Assembly (NCBI GenBank): GCA_036271375.1
Contig: DATBAT010000444.1
Span: 1-21,316, forward strand
DNA from: DATBAT01 sp036271375
Lineage (GTDB): Bacteria > Acidobacteriota > Terriglobia > Terriglobales > Acidobacteriaceae
Direction: 5' to 3'
Length of the DNA: 21,316 nt
Both the position numbers and the translations under genes were made by a program. A model generated the notes under the pieces. It saw nothing but the letters and a program-made list of their open reading frames with translations, did no database searches and was not told the DNA's origin. Shown here piece after piece: positions 8,185 to 15,946 of this stretch (the first letter of the stretch is position 1; the number at the start of each line of letters is the position of its first letter).

Positions 8185-9092
8185 GCGGGCTCCTGGCGTT
8201 GTAGGTTGGTGGTTAGCGTTTCGACTTCTTCAATGCTCCACTGCGGGATCGCGCCGTGCCGGCTGGCGATTAGTGCGCCGACACGGTTGGCGAAGTCGGC
8301 GATCTTTGCGGCCGGCCAAGCCGCGCCGAACCCGTGGACGAACCCGGCGGCGAATGCGTCACCGGCGCCGACAGCGTCGGCCACGGTGATGGCATATCCC
8401 GGCGCTTCAATAAATTGGTCGCGGATCAAAAGTGAACAGCCTTTTGATCCGCGAGTAATACAGACGGCTTCCCAGCCGAATTTATCGGCATAGTCACGGC
8501 AGAATTTCTCTAGCGATTGGTAGGGATATCCGAATAGCTTGGCGATGGTCACGACTTCCTCGTCGTTCATCTTCATGATCGAAGCGCGTGCCATAAGCTC
8601 ACTGACCAGCGCGGCATCGTAGGCGTTCGGCCGCAGGTTGAGATCATAAAACTTGTGCGCAGAGGGGGCATGGTCTAGCAATAGCGCAGTCAGAGCCTTA
8701 GCCGTTTGGCTCACCTGGTGAAGCGTGCCGAAATAAACTAGATCGACGGGTTTGGCAAAGAGCTGATGAAAGTCCGCGTGGGAAAGCTGCGGAAAATCGT
8801 AAGCCGCCGGACGGTGCAATATGAACTGCGGTTGCCCGGTCGCGCTTACTTTTACGCTAACTGCGCCAGTTTCATGATCGGGATCGCAGTGAACGTAGCG
8901 CGAGGAAAGCCCCATCTCGCGCATGCGGTCGAGGATCCGCTGGCCGCGAATGTCGTTGCCAACGGCGCTGATGAAAGCCACGTCGTGACCGAGTTTGGTG
9001 AGATGGGCGGCGAAGTTGAACGAAGCTCCGCCCAGATGTTCCTGGTCGCCGAAGACATCCCACAGGACTTCGCCGATGCAAATGACTTTCAC
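8181..9092 (-). CDS. PfkB-family sugar kinase, probably fructokinase
   Basis: This 303-residue ribokinase-fold kinase transfers phosphate from ATP to a sugar. An N-terminal substrate-binding GG motif (LGGASFNFAAHLTKLG) lies at residues 20-35, DLNLRPN at 150-156, and the PfkB C-terminal signature DAVGAGDAF at 239-247 with catalytic Asp245. The N-terminus (MKVICIGEVLWDVF) and overall length resemble fructokinases. The sugar-porter gene follows directly with an ATGA overlap, which supports a role in metabolising an imported hexose. Other PfkB substrates cannot be excluded. The gene is divergent from the HAD hydrolase gene, with about 108 bp between the starts. Confidence 0.88.
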   Translation of the reverse strand: MKVICIGEVLWDVFGDQEHLGGASFNFAAHLTKLGHDVAFISAVGNDIRGQRILDRMREMGLSSRYVHCDPDHETGAVSVKVSATGQPQFILHRPAAYDFPQLSHADFHQLFAKPVDLVYFGTLHQVSQTAKALTALLLDHAPSAHKFYDLNLRPNAYDAALVSELMARASIMKMNDEEVVTIAKLFGYPYQSLEKFCRDYADKFGWEAVCITRGSKGCSLLIRDQFIEAPGYAITVADAVGAGDAFAAGFVHGFGAAWPAAKIADFANRVGALIASRHGAIPQWSIEEVETLTTNLQRQEPA

Positions 9093-9200
9093 TGATGGTC
9101 CCAGAACTGGCGGTGGCAGGCGCCGAGGTTCGCGCCACAGTATACGACAGCGGTTGGACGAAACCCGGCCACTGGTGCAGAATCATGGATCGAGGTGAAA

Positions 9201-9881
9201 ATGGCGGACGGTTTGCCCAAGATTCACGCGGTGATTTTTGATTATGGCGAGGTTCTGTGTTATCCGCCGCATTCTGAGGAAATCGCCCGCATGGCGGACA
9301 TTTTCAGGGTGGAGCCGAAGTCATTTCCGGCGCTGTGGCAGAAAAATCGTCCGGGATACGATCTTGGCGACTATACTCCGGCGACCTATTGGGAGATGTT
9401 GGCCAGCGATGCCAAGGTGAAGGTCACGCCGGAACAATTGGCGGCATTGAGTGATTTAGATTCCGAGATGTGGGGACACGAGAATCCGCGGATGGTTGAG
9501 TGGGTGCATCGCATTGCGGCTGCGGGGATCAAGACCGCGTTGCTTTCGAATATGCATCCTGAGATGGTTAGTTACATCCGCAAGAAGTTTGCCTGGCTAA
9601 ATAACTTTAAGCCTGCGATATTTTCCGCGGATGTGCGGATGGTGAAGCCTGACCCTGCGATCTATCGGCACACTTTGAAGGAGCTTGGCGTGGCCGCGGA
9701 GAACACAATGTTCATTGATGACCGCGAAGTGAATATCAAAGCGGCACGGGCGCTGGGGATTCATGCGATACAGATGAAGTCGATGGCGCAGTTGGTGGAA
9801 GATGTGAAAGCTTTGGGATTTCCGGTTCTGCCGGTGTTTGGGGCGGGGGATGAGTTGGCGGCTGCGGCGATCAAGATGTAG
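9201..9881 (+). CDS. HAD-superfamily (subfamily IA) hydrolase
   Basis: This is a haloacid-dehalogenase-fold hydrolase of 226 residues, probably a phosphatase for a small metabolite. Motif I is VIFDYGEVL with nucleophile Asp14. The second Asp of DxD is Gly16, as in the YihX-like DxG subgroup. Motif II is LLSN (Ser116), motif III is VKPDPAIY (Lys149), and motif IV is FIDD (Asp173 and Asp174). The cap is the helical insert between residues 20 and 105. I chose the ATG at 9201 because AGG lies 5 nt upstream. A GTG at 9195 would add two residues. Divergence from the sugar kinase gene hints at sugar phosphates, but the substrate is unknown. Confidence 0.85.
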   Translation: MADGLPKIHAVIFDYGEVLCYPPHSEEIARMADIFRVEPKSFPALWQKNRPGYDLGDYTPATYWEMLASDAKVKVTPEQLAALSDLDSEMWGHENPRMVEWVHRIAAAGIKTALLSNMHPEMVSYIRKKFAWLNNFKPAIFSADVRMVKPDPAIYRHTLKELGVAAENTMFIDDREVNIKAARALGIHAIQMKSMAQLVEDVKALGFPVLPVFGAGDELAAAAIKM

Positions 9882-9970
9882 GGGACGGCTAAATGGGCTG
9901 AAACCCTCCCTTCACTTTTGGGTAGAGGCATACGCTTCAGCGCTGCAAAAATTACTCCTCCGGATAAACC

Positions 9971-11404
9971 ATGAAGAAACTTCCCCAAGGGTTGGTGATT
10001 GCCGTTGGCTTGATGCTGATCAGCTTGACCATTCTGCGGGTTTCGCAATCCTGGCCTAACGATTCTCATCTGGATCACGTTTCCGGTGCCTGGGTGGCGC
10101 TCGCTACCGATCTTCGCAGCGGTGTTTTCTATCGCGCCCCGTTCGGACCGGAGGGCTACGGAGGCACTCGGTTCTTTCCGTTGTTTTTTGTTCTGCACGC
10201 GATCGGGATATTTCTCAGCGGTAGCTGGCGGTTCTCGGGATACATACTTTCGACGATTAGCCTTGTGTTGTTGCTGGCAGGTGTTTATGTCCTCTTGCGA
10301 AGGCTTGGAGTTCATCGTTGGCTTTCCATTGCCGGTTGCGCCGCTGTCTTAGCGGGATCCAGCGTGCAGGATGCGTTCCTAACCATCCGCGAAGACGGAT
10401 TGGCAGCGGCATTCAATGTTTGGGGACTTACGCTTTGCATGGGCTCGATGTCTCGGAGAAAACTCTACGCGGCTGCCTTGCTGTTCTCTCTAGCGTTCGC
10501 GACCAAGGAAACTTCTGTCTTCGGCGCGGGCGCTATCTTTCTTTATTTACTACTGACCAAGAAATTCAAAGACGCATTGCACCTGGGCGTCGCGACGTCC
10601 TTGGGATACGTCGCCGTCATCTCGACGATGTACGCGGCGAGTGCGGGACGCGCGTTCGAAGGGCTTCGACTCACCCTGGCAACAGGCAGCGGATTGAAGC
10701 CGCTGCTGAACAGTCCAATCACTATGGTTGAAGCCATGAACGGCTATCGCGAAGAGATGATGCTGCTCGCGCTGGCGCTTACCGCGTTTGCCATCGGACG
10801 CGAACGTCTGACATCCCTGCTTTTTCTTTGCACGCTGGCAGTTACTCTGGTGATCTTCAGTTCCGAGGGCACAGCCGGAAATCACTTGATCGATCTGCTG
10901 GTCGCCTCGGTGGTGATCTTCACCGTCTGGATTTCTCAATATCAGGAGATCGGCCTTTGCCTGCTGGCATGCGGGTCGCTGGTCGCGTGGCTCGGACTGA
11001 TGGTCCAGCACCGCTACGATGATCTAGTCCCTGTCCACGCGCAGTTGCAAGAGATCGTGAGTGCGTGCGGAAATTCCGGAAAGCCCATCCTTTCGGACAA
11101 TCCTCTAGTGCCTTTAACCGCCGGGCAGCACCCTTACGTGCTCGATGCTTTCATGTTCCGAGTGTTGGAAGAGCGCGAGGCGAACTTCGGCGACCCCATG
11201 TGGAGGATGCTTAAAGAGCGGCGATTCGGGGCAGTCGTTTTCGTGGACAATCCGGACAACGAAGAAGGTAAGGACACCTACGACAACTTCCATTTCGGTG
11301 ACGACTTCATGGAAGTGATGCGGCAAAACTACGAGCCGGCGGGCAGCGCCGGGACGGAATACATCTTTCTTCCCAAGAAAACTCCGCAAGCTACCTCGCC
11401 CTGA
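9971..11404 (+). CDS. Multi-pass membrane protein, GT-C-like glycosyltransferase candidate
   Basis: This 477-residue protein has an N-terminal transmembrane helix (about 7-25), a first outer loop with acidic residues (NDSHLDH, 30-36), and roughly ten hydrophobic helices to about residue 345. A soluble C-terminal domain of about 130 residues follows. An acidic first periplasmic loop, many helices and a C-terminal soluble domain match the GT-C / family 39 layout, whose members use polyprenyl-phosphate sugars. No diagnostic motif allows a firm assignment. A helix boundary near CGSLVAWLGLM (about 331-341) precedes the soluble part. The neighbours give no pathway clue. The Shine-Dalgarno is weak. 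Treat the function as unproven. Confidence 0.7.
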   Translation: MKKLPQGLVIAVGLMLISLTILRVSQSWPNDSHLDHVSGAWVALATDLRSGVFYRAPFGPEGYGGTRFFPLFFVLHAIGIFLSGSWRFSGYILSTISLVLLLAGVYVLLRRLGVHRWLSIAGCAAVLAGSSVQDAFLTIREDGLAAAFNVWGLTLCMGSMSRRKLYAAALLFSLAFATKETSVFGAGAIFLYLLLTKKFKDALHLGVATSLGYVAVISTMYAASAGRAFEGLRLTLATGSGLKPLLNSPITMVEAMNGYREEMMLLALALTAFAIGRERLTSLLFLCTLAVTLVIFSSEGTAGNHLIDLLVASVVIFTVWISQYQEIGLCLLACGSLVAWLGLMVQHRYDDLVPVHAQLQEIVSACGNSGKPILSDNPLVPLTAGQHPYVLDAFMFRVLEEREANFGDPMWRMLKERRFGAVVFVDNPDNEEGKDTYDNFHFGDDFMEVMRQNYEPAGSAGTEYIFLPKKTPQATSP

Positions 11405-11762
11405 CAATCGGCATCAAAGGTTCAGCGCGAGGATTTGTGCGCGAATTTCGCAATCTTAGGAAATCGAAATGGTAAGAAGACCACGTGGTGACAACGAAGC
11501 AAGGCTCGATGAGATTGGCACCGACCCGGGACAAGTTGGGACCGACAGCGCCGGCCAATCCGGTGACACGCAGCAGCTTTCCGATATAGCGGATGCGTCC
11601 GAAGAAAGTGTCGAGGAACTAGTCGAGACCGATCAGGCCTGGGAAGCGGCGGAGGTCGAAGGCGTTGAAGATGCCGCTGACCATCCGGAGCGGCCAGTGC
11701 ATACGCACCTGGAATACGGACGCCCCGATGACCTTCCGCCAAAGCGCGGCTCCAGGTAGCAT
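11391..11762 (-). pseudogene. Probable decayed gene downstream of the cyclase-like gene (internal TAG)
   Basis: On the minus strand an ATG at 11762, 11 nt after the cyclase-like stop, opens a frame with strongly GC-rich third positions and natural-looking protein (HWPLRMVSGIFNAFDLRRF). It meets TAG at 11619-11621 after 47 codons. The same frame stays open for another 75 codons (FLDTFFGRIRYIGKLLRVTG, GAVGPNLSRVGANLIEP, FVVTTWSSYHF) to TAG at 11391-11393. A CAG to TAG change would explain the stop. I do not recognise the family. The plus strand carries a 97-codon open frame (11469-11759), but its protein is extremely acidic, as expected for the codon-aligned antisense of a hydrophobic protein. 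This is the only content seen in the 368-bp gap between 11404 and 11773. Confidence 0.42.
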
Positions 11763-11772
11763 GAGTGCGCTC

Positions 11773-13734
11773 TTACCTTACCGACTGCATGTGTGAAGAA
11801 CTGTACGCGGCAGCGGCACGGCTCTTCAGCGCCGGACGTGACGTGAAGTGATTCACGAATAACCCGGCGCTAATGCCTCGCGCCAAGACTCGGCGCGCTT
11901 TGCTGAGAGCCTCGGGAGTGTCCTGGGTTTTGACCATTTCCCAAATTTCGCGCATGTAGGGAACGTCGACGTAGGTTTCGGCGGCTCCCGTCTCCAATTC
12001 GACAAGCGCCTGGTCGACTTGCGCAGCTGACGCACGAAGCCGGGGAACCAAGTCTGAGGCTTGCTGGCCACGCCGCCGGTTGAGTCGGACTTCTTCCGGA
12101 AGGCGACCTTTCATGGCTTCCCGAATCAACCATCGATTGGTCGCGGTTTGCGGATCGATATAGATCTCGTCGGGAACCGATAGCGCGAACTCAAGTACCC
12201 GGATGTCTGCGGTTGGATCGCGAACCTCCAAACCGTGGGCTGCTGCGAGTTCAGCGTAAGTCGCGCCAACCGTCGAGCGGCCTGGCTGAAGGATTCGATA
12301 TCTCTGCTCCAGGGGGCCGCGCGACGGCATGTCGTGGGGATCGCTTAGCCGCTGCTCCAATAAATTAAGGCGCTGCGCGAAGTCGAGGCGGATTGCCGAG
12401 CGGCGGTACCATTGACGACGTTCTTCGCGACGCACTCGCACGTCCTTGAATGCGCTGGCGTGGCTGAGTTGGTCCTTTAGGGTTTTGAATTGCGCTCTCG
12501 ACCATTCGCCCAACTGCATCTGACGAAGTTGTACGGCAAGCGGCTGCGATAGCGGGTCGCCGGTCCACGACATTCCGGCATTACCTTGTTGGCCGGTGAG
12601 CAGCACGCGAAATCCCTGTGCGCGAGCCAGGCGCATGGTTTCCAAAATCCAGTAGGCGTTGCCCGCTCCGTGGTTGGGTTCATCCAATATCTCGAGTTGC
12701 CGTCGGATGCCGGCAATCGGGGATAGGTTCTCTGCGAGGACCGCGTACAGGTCAACGTTTCCTGCCGCTTGTGCGGTGGCTGCGGCGAATGGATACTCGT
12801 CGCCAAAGTGGTCGCCAGTGTATTGCGTAGAGTCGGTCAACGGCACGGAAATGAATGCGCCGAGGTGGCGACTCTCTTCCTCCAACATCCCGGCTGCGGT
12901 TGCTGTGACCGAACTGGAATCAAGGCCACCGCTTAGTGCGACGGCCACACCGGGCGCGCGATCAGGCGCGCGCAAGCGAGCGCGAACCGACTGGTCAAAA
13001 ACTGAAGTAAATGCCTGTACATAATCCTGACGGCGCGGCCAGCGCACCTCCTGGATATCTTCCATCCTCCAGTATTGGTGTACGTCGAGCCCCGTTGCGG
13101 TGATGGTGAGGGTATGCGCGGGCGGCAAACGGAAAATAGAACGGTGAACGGTGCGCTCGCCGTGATACGCGGGCCACGCCACCAGGACCTGGGCGAGATA
13201 GAGTTCGTCCAATTCCGGCGAAGATAGATTTAGATTCAGCAGCGCCTGCCGAGTGGGCGCAAACGCAAATGTATTCGCGTCGGCATAATAGAAGAGAGAA
13301 GTGATTCCGAAGTGATCGCGTGCCAGAAACAGCGAGCGGGACGCCGGGTTCCAGGCTGCGAATGCCCAATCCCCCAACAGATGCTCAGGGGCTTGTGTCG
13401 CCCATCGCGAATAGGCTTTCAGCATCAACTCTCCATCGGAGAGCTTTGCCATGTCATTGGGAGTGATGTCGAGAGTGCGGGCCAAGTCAGCGCGGTTATC
13501 GAGTCTCCCCGAGGCGGTGAAACCGGTGCCCGTTAACTTATCGCCTCGTGGTAAACATTCGTTGCTGCTTTCAGAGGTACTGCACAACGCCGCGACGCCC
13601 AAGCCGATGGAGTGGGTGCCCCAGGTACGAATCGTGTGACTTTCCCAGGGCGCGAGACTGCGCGCCATGTTGTCCAGGGCGGGAGTTGCGAGAGGCGCAC
13701 CGTTCCGACTGAGGATTCCGAAAATACCGCTCAT
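11773..13734 (-). CDS. Asparagine-synthetase-like enzyme resembling lasso-peptide cyclase (McjC type)
   Basis: This 653-residue protein begins MSGIFGILSRNG, aligned with the class II glutaminase start MCGIFG, but with Ser2 in place of the nucleophile Cys, so it should not release ammonia from glutamine. The N-terminal Ntn-like domain runs to about 205 (DHFGITSLFYY, 140-150). The synthetase domain has the PP-loop SGGLDSS (268-274), LLTGQQGNAGMSW (378-390) where AsnB has GGDE, and RRRGQQASD (553-561). Loss of Cys2 with an intact PP-loop is typical of enzymes that adenylate a carboxylate and close an amide onto an amine already in the substrate, as lasso cyclases do. No precursor, RRE protein or B2 protease gene is next to it. 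I chose the ATG at 13734 (GAGG upstream, fits the family start); a TTG at 13758 adds 8 unlikely residues. Confidence 0.72.
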   Translation of the reverse strand: MSGIFGILSRNGAPLATPALDNMARSLAPWESHTIRTWGTHSIGLGVAALCSTSESSNECLPRGDKLTGTGFTASGRLDNRADLARTLDITPNDMAKLSDGELMLKAYSRWATQAPEHLLGDWAFAAWNPASRSLFLARDHFGITSLFYYADANTFAFAPTRQALLNLNLSSPELDELYLAQVLVAWPAYHGERTVHRSIFRLPPAHTLTITATGLDVHQYWRMEDIQEVRWPRRQDYVQAFTSVFDQSVRARLRAPDRAPGVAVALSGGLDSSSVTATAAGMLEEESRHLGAFISVPLTDSTQYTGDHFGDEYPFAAATAQAAGNVDLYAVLAENLSPIAGIRRQLEILDEPNHGAGNAYWILETMRLARAQGFRVLLTGQQGNAGMSWTGDPLSQPLAVQLRQMQLGEWSRAQFKTLKDQLSHASAFKDVRVRREERRQWYRRSAIRLDFAQRLNLLEQRLSDPHDMPSRGPLEQRYRILQPGRSTVGATYAELAAAHGLEVRDPTADIRVLEFALSVPDEIYIDPQTATNRWLIREAMKGRLPEEVRLNRRRGQQASDLVPRLRASAAQVDQALVELETGAAETYVDVPYMREIWEMVKTQDTPEALSKARRVLARGISAGLFVNHFTSRPALKSRAAAAYSSSHMQSVR

Positions 13735-13792
13735 CAAGCCGCCTCGGGTGGCTTCCAACGAAAGAGATCTGCAGGAGTACGTCGGAAGAACA

Positions 13793-13812
13793 AACGCGGC
13801 TAACCCCGCGCT
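13793..13812 (-). terminator. Possible intrinsic terminator or attenuator upstream of the cyclase-like gene
   Basis: On the minus strand CGCGG and CCGCG form a 5-bp stem (6-nt loop GGTTAG), extendable by a G-T and an A-T pair, and are followed by TTTGTTCTT. The hairpin lies about 60 nt before the ATG at 13734. It could end transcripts coming from the DUF1080 gene or act as an attenuator. The stem is short and the T tract is interrupted, so this is tentative. Confidence 0.3.
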
Positions 13813-13845
13813 GAAATTTCTATCGGCAGGGAGAAAGATGACTTT

Positions 13846-13860
13846 AGCTCCAGTCGTGCC
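13846..13860 (-). promoter_or_regulatory. Sigma-54-like -24/-12 promoter candidate for the cyclase-like gene
   Basis: On the minus strand GGCACGACTGGAGCT has the invariant GG and GC exactly 10 nt apart, with a full GGCACG -24 box. The -12 box reads GAGCT instead of TTGCT. An imperfect dyad (GGAG, AAAG, loop TCAT, CTTTCTCC; 13830-13851) overlaps it. Transcription would start near 13835 and give a leader of about 100 nt. The match is partial and could be chance. Confidence 0.25.
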
Positions 13861-13927
13861 GCGGGACGTCAGGCGAGGAAAACTTCGGCCATCACCTCAT
13901 CAAGCAGGCGAGCCCGAAGGGTATACC

Positions 13928-13944
13928 GGAGAATGGATTTCTCC
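13928..13944 (-). terminator. Stem-loop just after the DUF1080 gene
   Basis: GGAGAA at 13928-13933 and TTCTCC at 13939-13944 form a perfect 6-bp stem with a 5-nt loop, 17 nt past the stop codon of the DUF1080 gene. No T run follows on the minus strand, so termination activity is uncertain. The rest of 13759-13961 contains no convincing gene. Confidence 0.3.
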
Positions 13945-13961
13945 AATTGCTTTCAGGGGAG

Positions 13962-14708
13962 CTAGTTGTCGCCCAATTCACGAATCCAAATGTTCCGGTA
14001 GCGGACGGTGTTGCCGTGGTTCTGCAGAGTTAGCGGAAGCTTGGCGGCGTGCGCTTTGTAAGGAGGGCGCACTCCATTCGCGGTCGGACCGGTGAGTTCG
14101 ACGTTGTCCTGGGTCAACACGCCGTTGTGCAACACGGTGATGTGCGCCGGTCGCAATAGCTTTCCGGCGGCATCGAAATGCGGGCCGTGAAAGATGATGT
14201 CGTAAGCCTGCCACTCACCCGGTGGCAATGCCGCGTTTACCAATGGTGGGTATTGGCCATAGACGGCTGACGCCTGGCCATCGGCATAGGTCCGGTTGTT
14301 GTAGGAGTCGAGGACTTGAATTTCATAAAGTCCCATGGGGAAGATTCCGCTGTTGCCGCGCTCCTGGCTTTCACCTTGGGCGGGAACCGGTTCGGCAAAT
14401 TCGACGTGCAACTGGCAATCCCCGAAAGCCTGCTTGGTCGAGATGGACCCGGTATCGGGTTTGACTTCGATGTAGCCATCCGCCACGGTCCACTGCGCCG
14501 GACCGCCACCTTTCTCCGCCTGCCAATTGGAAAGATCTTTCCCGTTGAGCAAAACCTTTGCGTCAGAGGGCGCTTGTCCGGGCTTCGCCGGGGTGATCAC
14601 CGCTGGAACCGGACGCTGCATGTCGTGAATCTTCCAGGGCATGGGCGCTTGCGCAATCGAAAGCGCAGAGATACAGAGAAGGGCGAAGCAATAAGGAAGT
14701 CGTCGCAT
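13962..14708 (-). CDS. Secreted DUF1080 (3-keto-disaccharide hydrolase-type) protein
   Basis: This 248-residue exported protein has a signal peptide at about residues 1-19 (RR, then hydrophobic to SALSIAQA). The concanavalin-like beta-jellyroll of the DUF1080 family is clear: LLNGKDLSNW (53-62), QWTVADGYIEVKPDTGSI (72-89), ERGNSGIFPMGLYEIQVLDS (116-135), GEWQAYDIIFHGPHFD (164-179), and NIWIREL at the end (239-245). Characterised family members cleave 3-keto glycosides made by periplasmic sugar oxidoreductases. No Gfo/Idh oxidoreductase partner is nearby. The gene is divergent from the ketodeoxygluconate kinase/aldolase pair, which suggests but does not prove a shared role in glycoside breakdown. 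Confidence 0.85.
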   Translation of the reverse strand: MRRLPYCFALLCISALSIAQAPMPWKIHDMQRPVPAVITPAKPGQAPSDAKVLLNGKDLSNWQAEKGGGPAQWTVADGYIEVKPDTGSISTKQAFGDCQLHVEFAEPVPAQGESQERGNSGIFPMGLYEIQVLDSYNNRTYADGQASAVYGQYPPLVNAALPPGEWQAYDIIFHGPHFDAAGKLLRPAHITVLHNGVLTQDNVELTGPTANGVRPPYKAHAAKLPLTLQNHGNTVRYRNIWIRELGDN

Positions 14709-14850
14709 TAAGAGCCTCTTTCTTGAGGCGACTATCTTAAAGTGCCGCGACGCTCAACGGGAAGTGCTGGGTCGCAAACAGCGAGCCTGCGGATTATGGC
14801 ATTATCTAAGGTTGCGTTTGCGAAGTTAATTATTGCTTAGGGGCCACTCA

Positions 14851-15939
14851 TTGAAGATACGGAGCGCAGAAAGTAAGTGGGATTTGGTAAGTCTGGGCGA
14901 GGTCATGCTGCGCCTCGATCCGGGCGAGGGACGGGTTGCTACCACGCGCCAGTTCCAGGCGTGGGAAGGCGGTGGGGAATACAACGTCGCCCGCGGGCTG
15001 AAGCGTTGTTTTCGCTTGAACACCTCGATTGTCACGGCGTTGGCTGACAATCCCGTGGGACGGCTGGTCGAAGATCTCATGTTTCAGGGCGGCGTCGATC
15101 AGAGTCATGTTCGTTGGGTTGGTTATGACGGAGTGGGCAGGGAAGTGCGCAATGGATTGAATTTCACCGAGCGTGGATTTGGCGTTCGAGGCGCTGTGGG
15201 ATGCTCCGACCGCGGCCACACCGCGGCTTCACAGTTGAAGCCGGGCGATATCGATTGGAAGCAGATTTTCAGCAAAGAGGGCGCGAAGTGGTTTCATACC
15301 GGCGGTATTTTCGCCGCGCTCTCTGAATCTACTCCACTGGTCGCGAAAGAAGCCATGGAAGCGGCCAAGAGTGCGGGGACGATTATTTCCTACGATCTCA
15401 ACTACCGCTCGTCGTTATGGAAGTCGATTGGCGGCAAAGAGAAGGCGCAGTCGGTGAATCGAACGCTGGCTCCTTTCATAGACGTCATGCTGGGCAATGA
15501 AGAAGACTTCACTGCTGCGCTTGGCTTCAGCGTATCCGGCGTGGATGAAGGGCACTCGCAGCTTGATCCGGCAAACTTCAAGTTGATGATCGAAAAAGTC
15601 GTGAAGGAGTTTCCGAATCTTGCGGTGGTTGCCACAACTCTGCGAAATGCGCGGACTGCAACGGTCAACGATTGGGGAGCCGTCTGCTATGAAGGGGGCA
15701 AGTTCTATCAGGCGACGAACCGCGAAGGGCTTGAGATTTTCGATCGGGTAGGCGGCGGCGATTCATTCGCCTCCGGGCTGATTTATGGGTTCCTTACCGG
15801 CAAGGGCGCGCAGTGGGCGGTGGAATGCGGTGCGGCGCATGGCGCGTTGGCGATGACCACTCCGGGCGACACGACCATGGCGACGCTGTCGGAAGTTCTG
15901 AACGCAATGAAATCTAAAACTGCTCGCATCGAGCGCTAG
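14851..15939 (+). CDS. kdgK: PfkB-family kinase, probably 2-keto-3-deoxygluconate kinase
   Basis: This kinase (362 residues) probably phosphorylates 2-keto-3-deoxygluconate to KDPG, which the next gene's aldolase cleaves. Seen in the sequence: WDLVSLGEVMLRLDPGEG (10-27), substrate-loop residues GGGEYNVARGL (40-50), ISYDLNYRSSLW (179-190), and the PfkB signature DRVGGGDSF (298-306) with catalytic Asp304. The usual GAGD is GGGD here. I set the start at TTG 14851 because AGGGG lies 7 nt upstream. A TTG at 14833 would add six residues but would put that ribosome binding site inside the gene. The stop is 7 bp before the aldolase ATG, so the pair is an operon. The call as KDG kinase rests partly on this pairing. 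Confidence 0.85.
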   Translation: MKIRSAESKWDLVSLGEVMLRLDPGEGRVATTRQFQAWEGGGEYNVARGLKRCFRLNTSIVTALADNPVGRLVEDLMFQGGVDQSHVRWVGYDGVGREVRNGLNFTERGFGVRGAVGCSDRGHTAASQLKPGDIDWKQIFSKEGAKWFHTGGIFAALSESTPLVAKEAMEAAKSAGTIISYDLNYRSSLWKSIGGKEKAQSVNRTLAPFIDVMLGNEEDFTAALGFSVSGVDEGHSQLDPANFKLMIEKVVKEFPNLAVVATTLRNARTATVNDWGAVCYEGGKFYQATNREGLEIFDRVGGGDSFASGLIYGFLTGKGAQWAVECGAAHGALAMTTPGDTTMATLSEVLNAMKSKTARIER

Positions 15940-15946
15940 GGGCTAA

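Noticed and set aside
11469..11759. Plus-strand 96-residue acidic ORF with AGGA 7 nt before its ATG
   Set aside because: Its codons are exactly antisense to the coding-like minus frame. The protein is almost devoid of hydrophobic residues, and third-position GC favours the minus strand. The ribosome binding site looks like chance.
13867..13944. Minus-strand mini-ORF of about 25 codons upstream of the cyclase-like gene
   Set aside because: It is very short, starts with TTG, has no ribosome binding site, and has no ring-forming acidic residue at the expected place of a lasso core.
13838..14095. Plus-strand ORF of 85 residues preceded by AGGGAG, considered as a possible precursor peptide
   Set aside because: More than half of it is antisense to the DUF1080 gene, it shows no leader or core pattern of a lasso precursor, and it is on the opposite strand to the cyclase-like gene.
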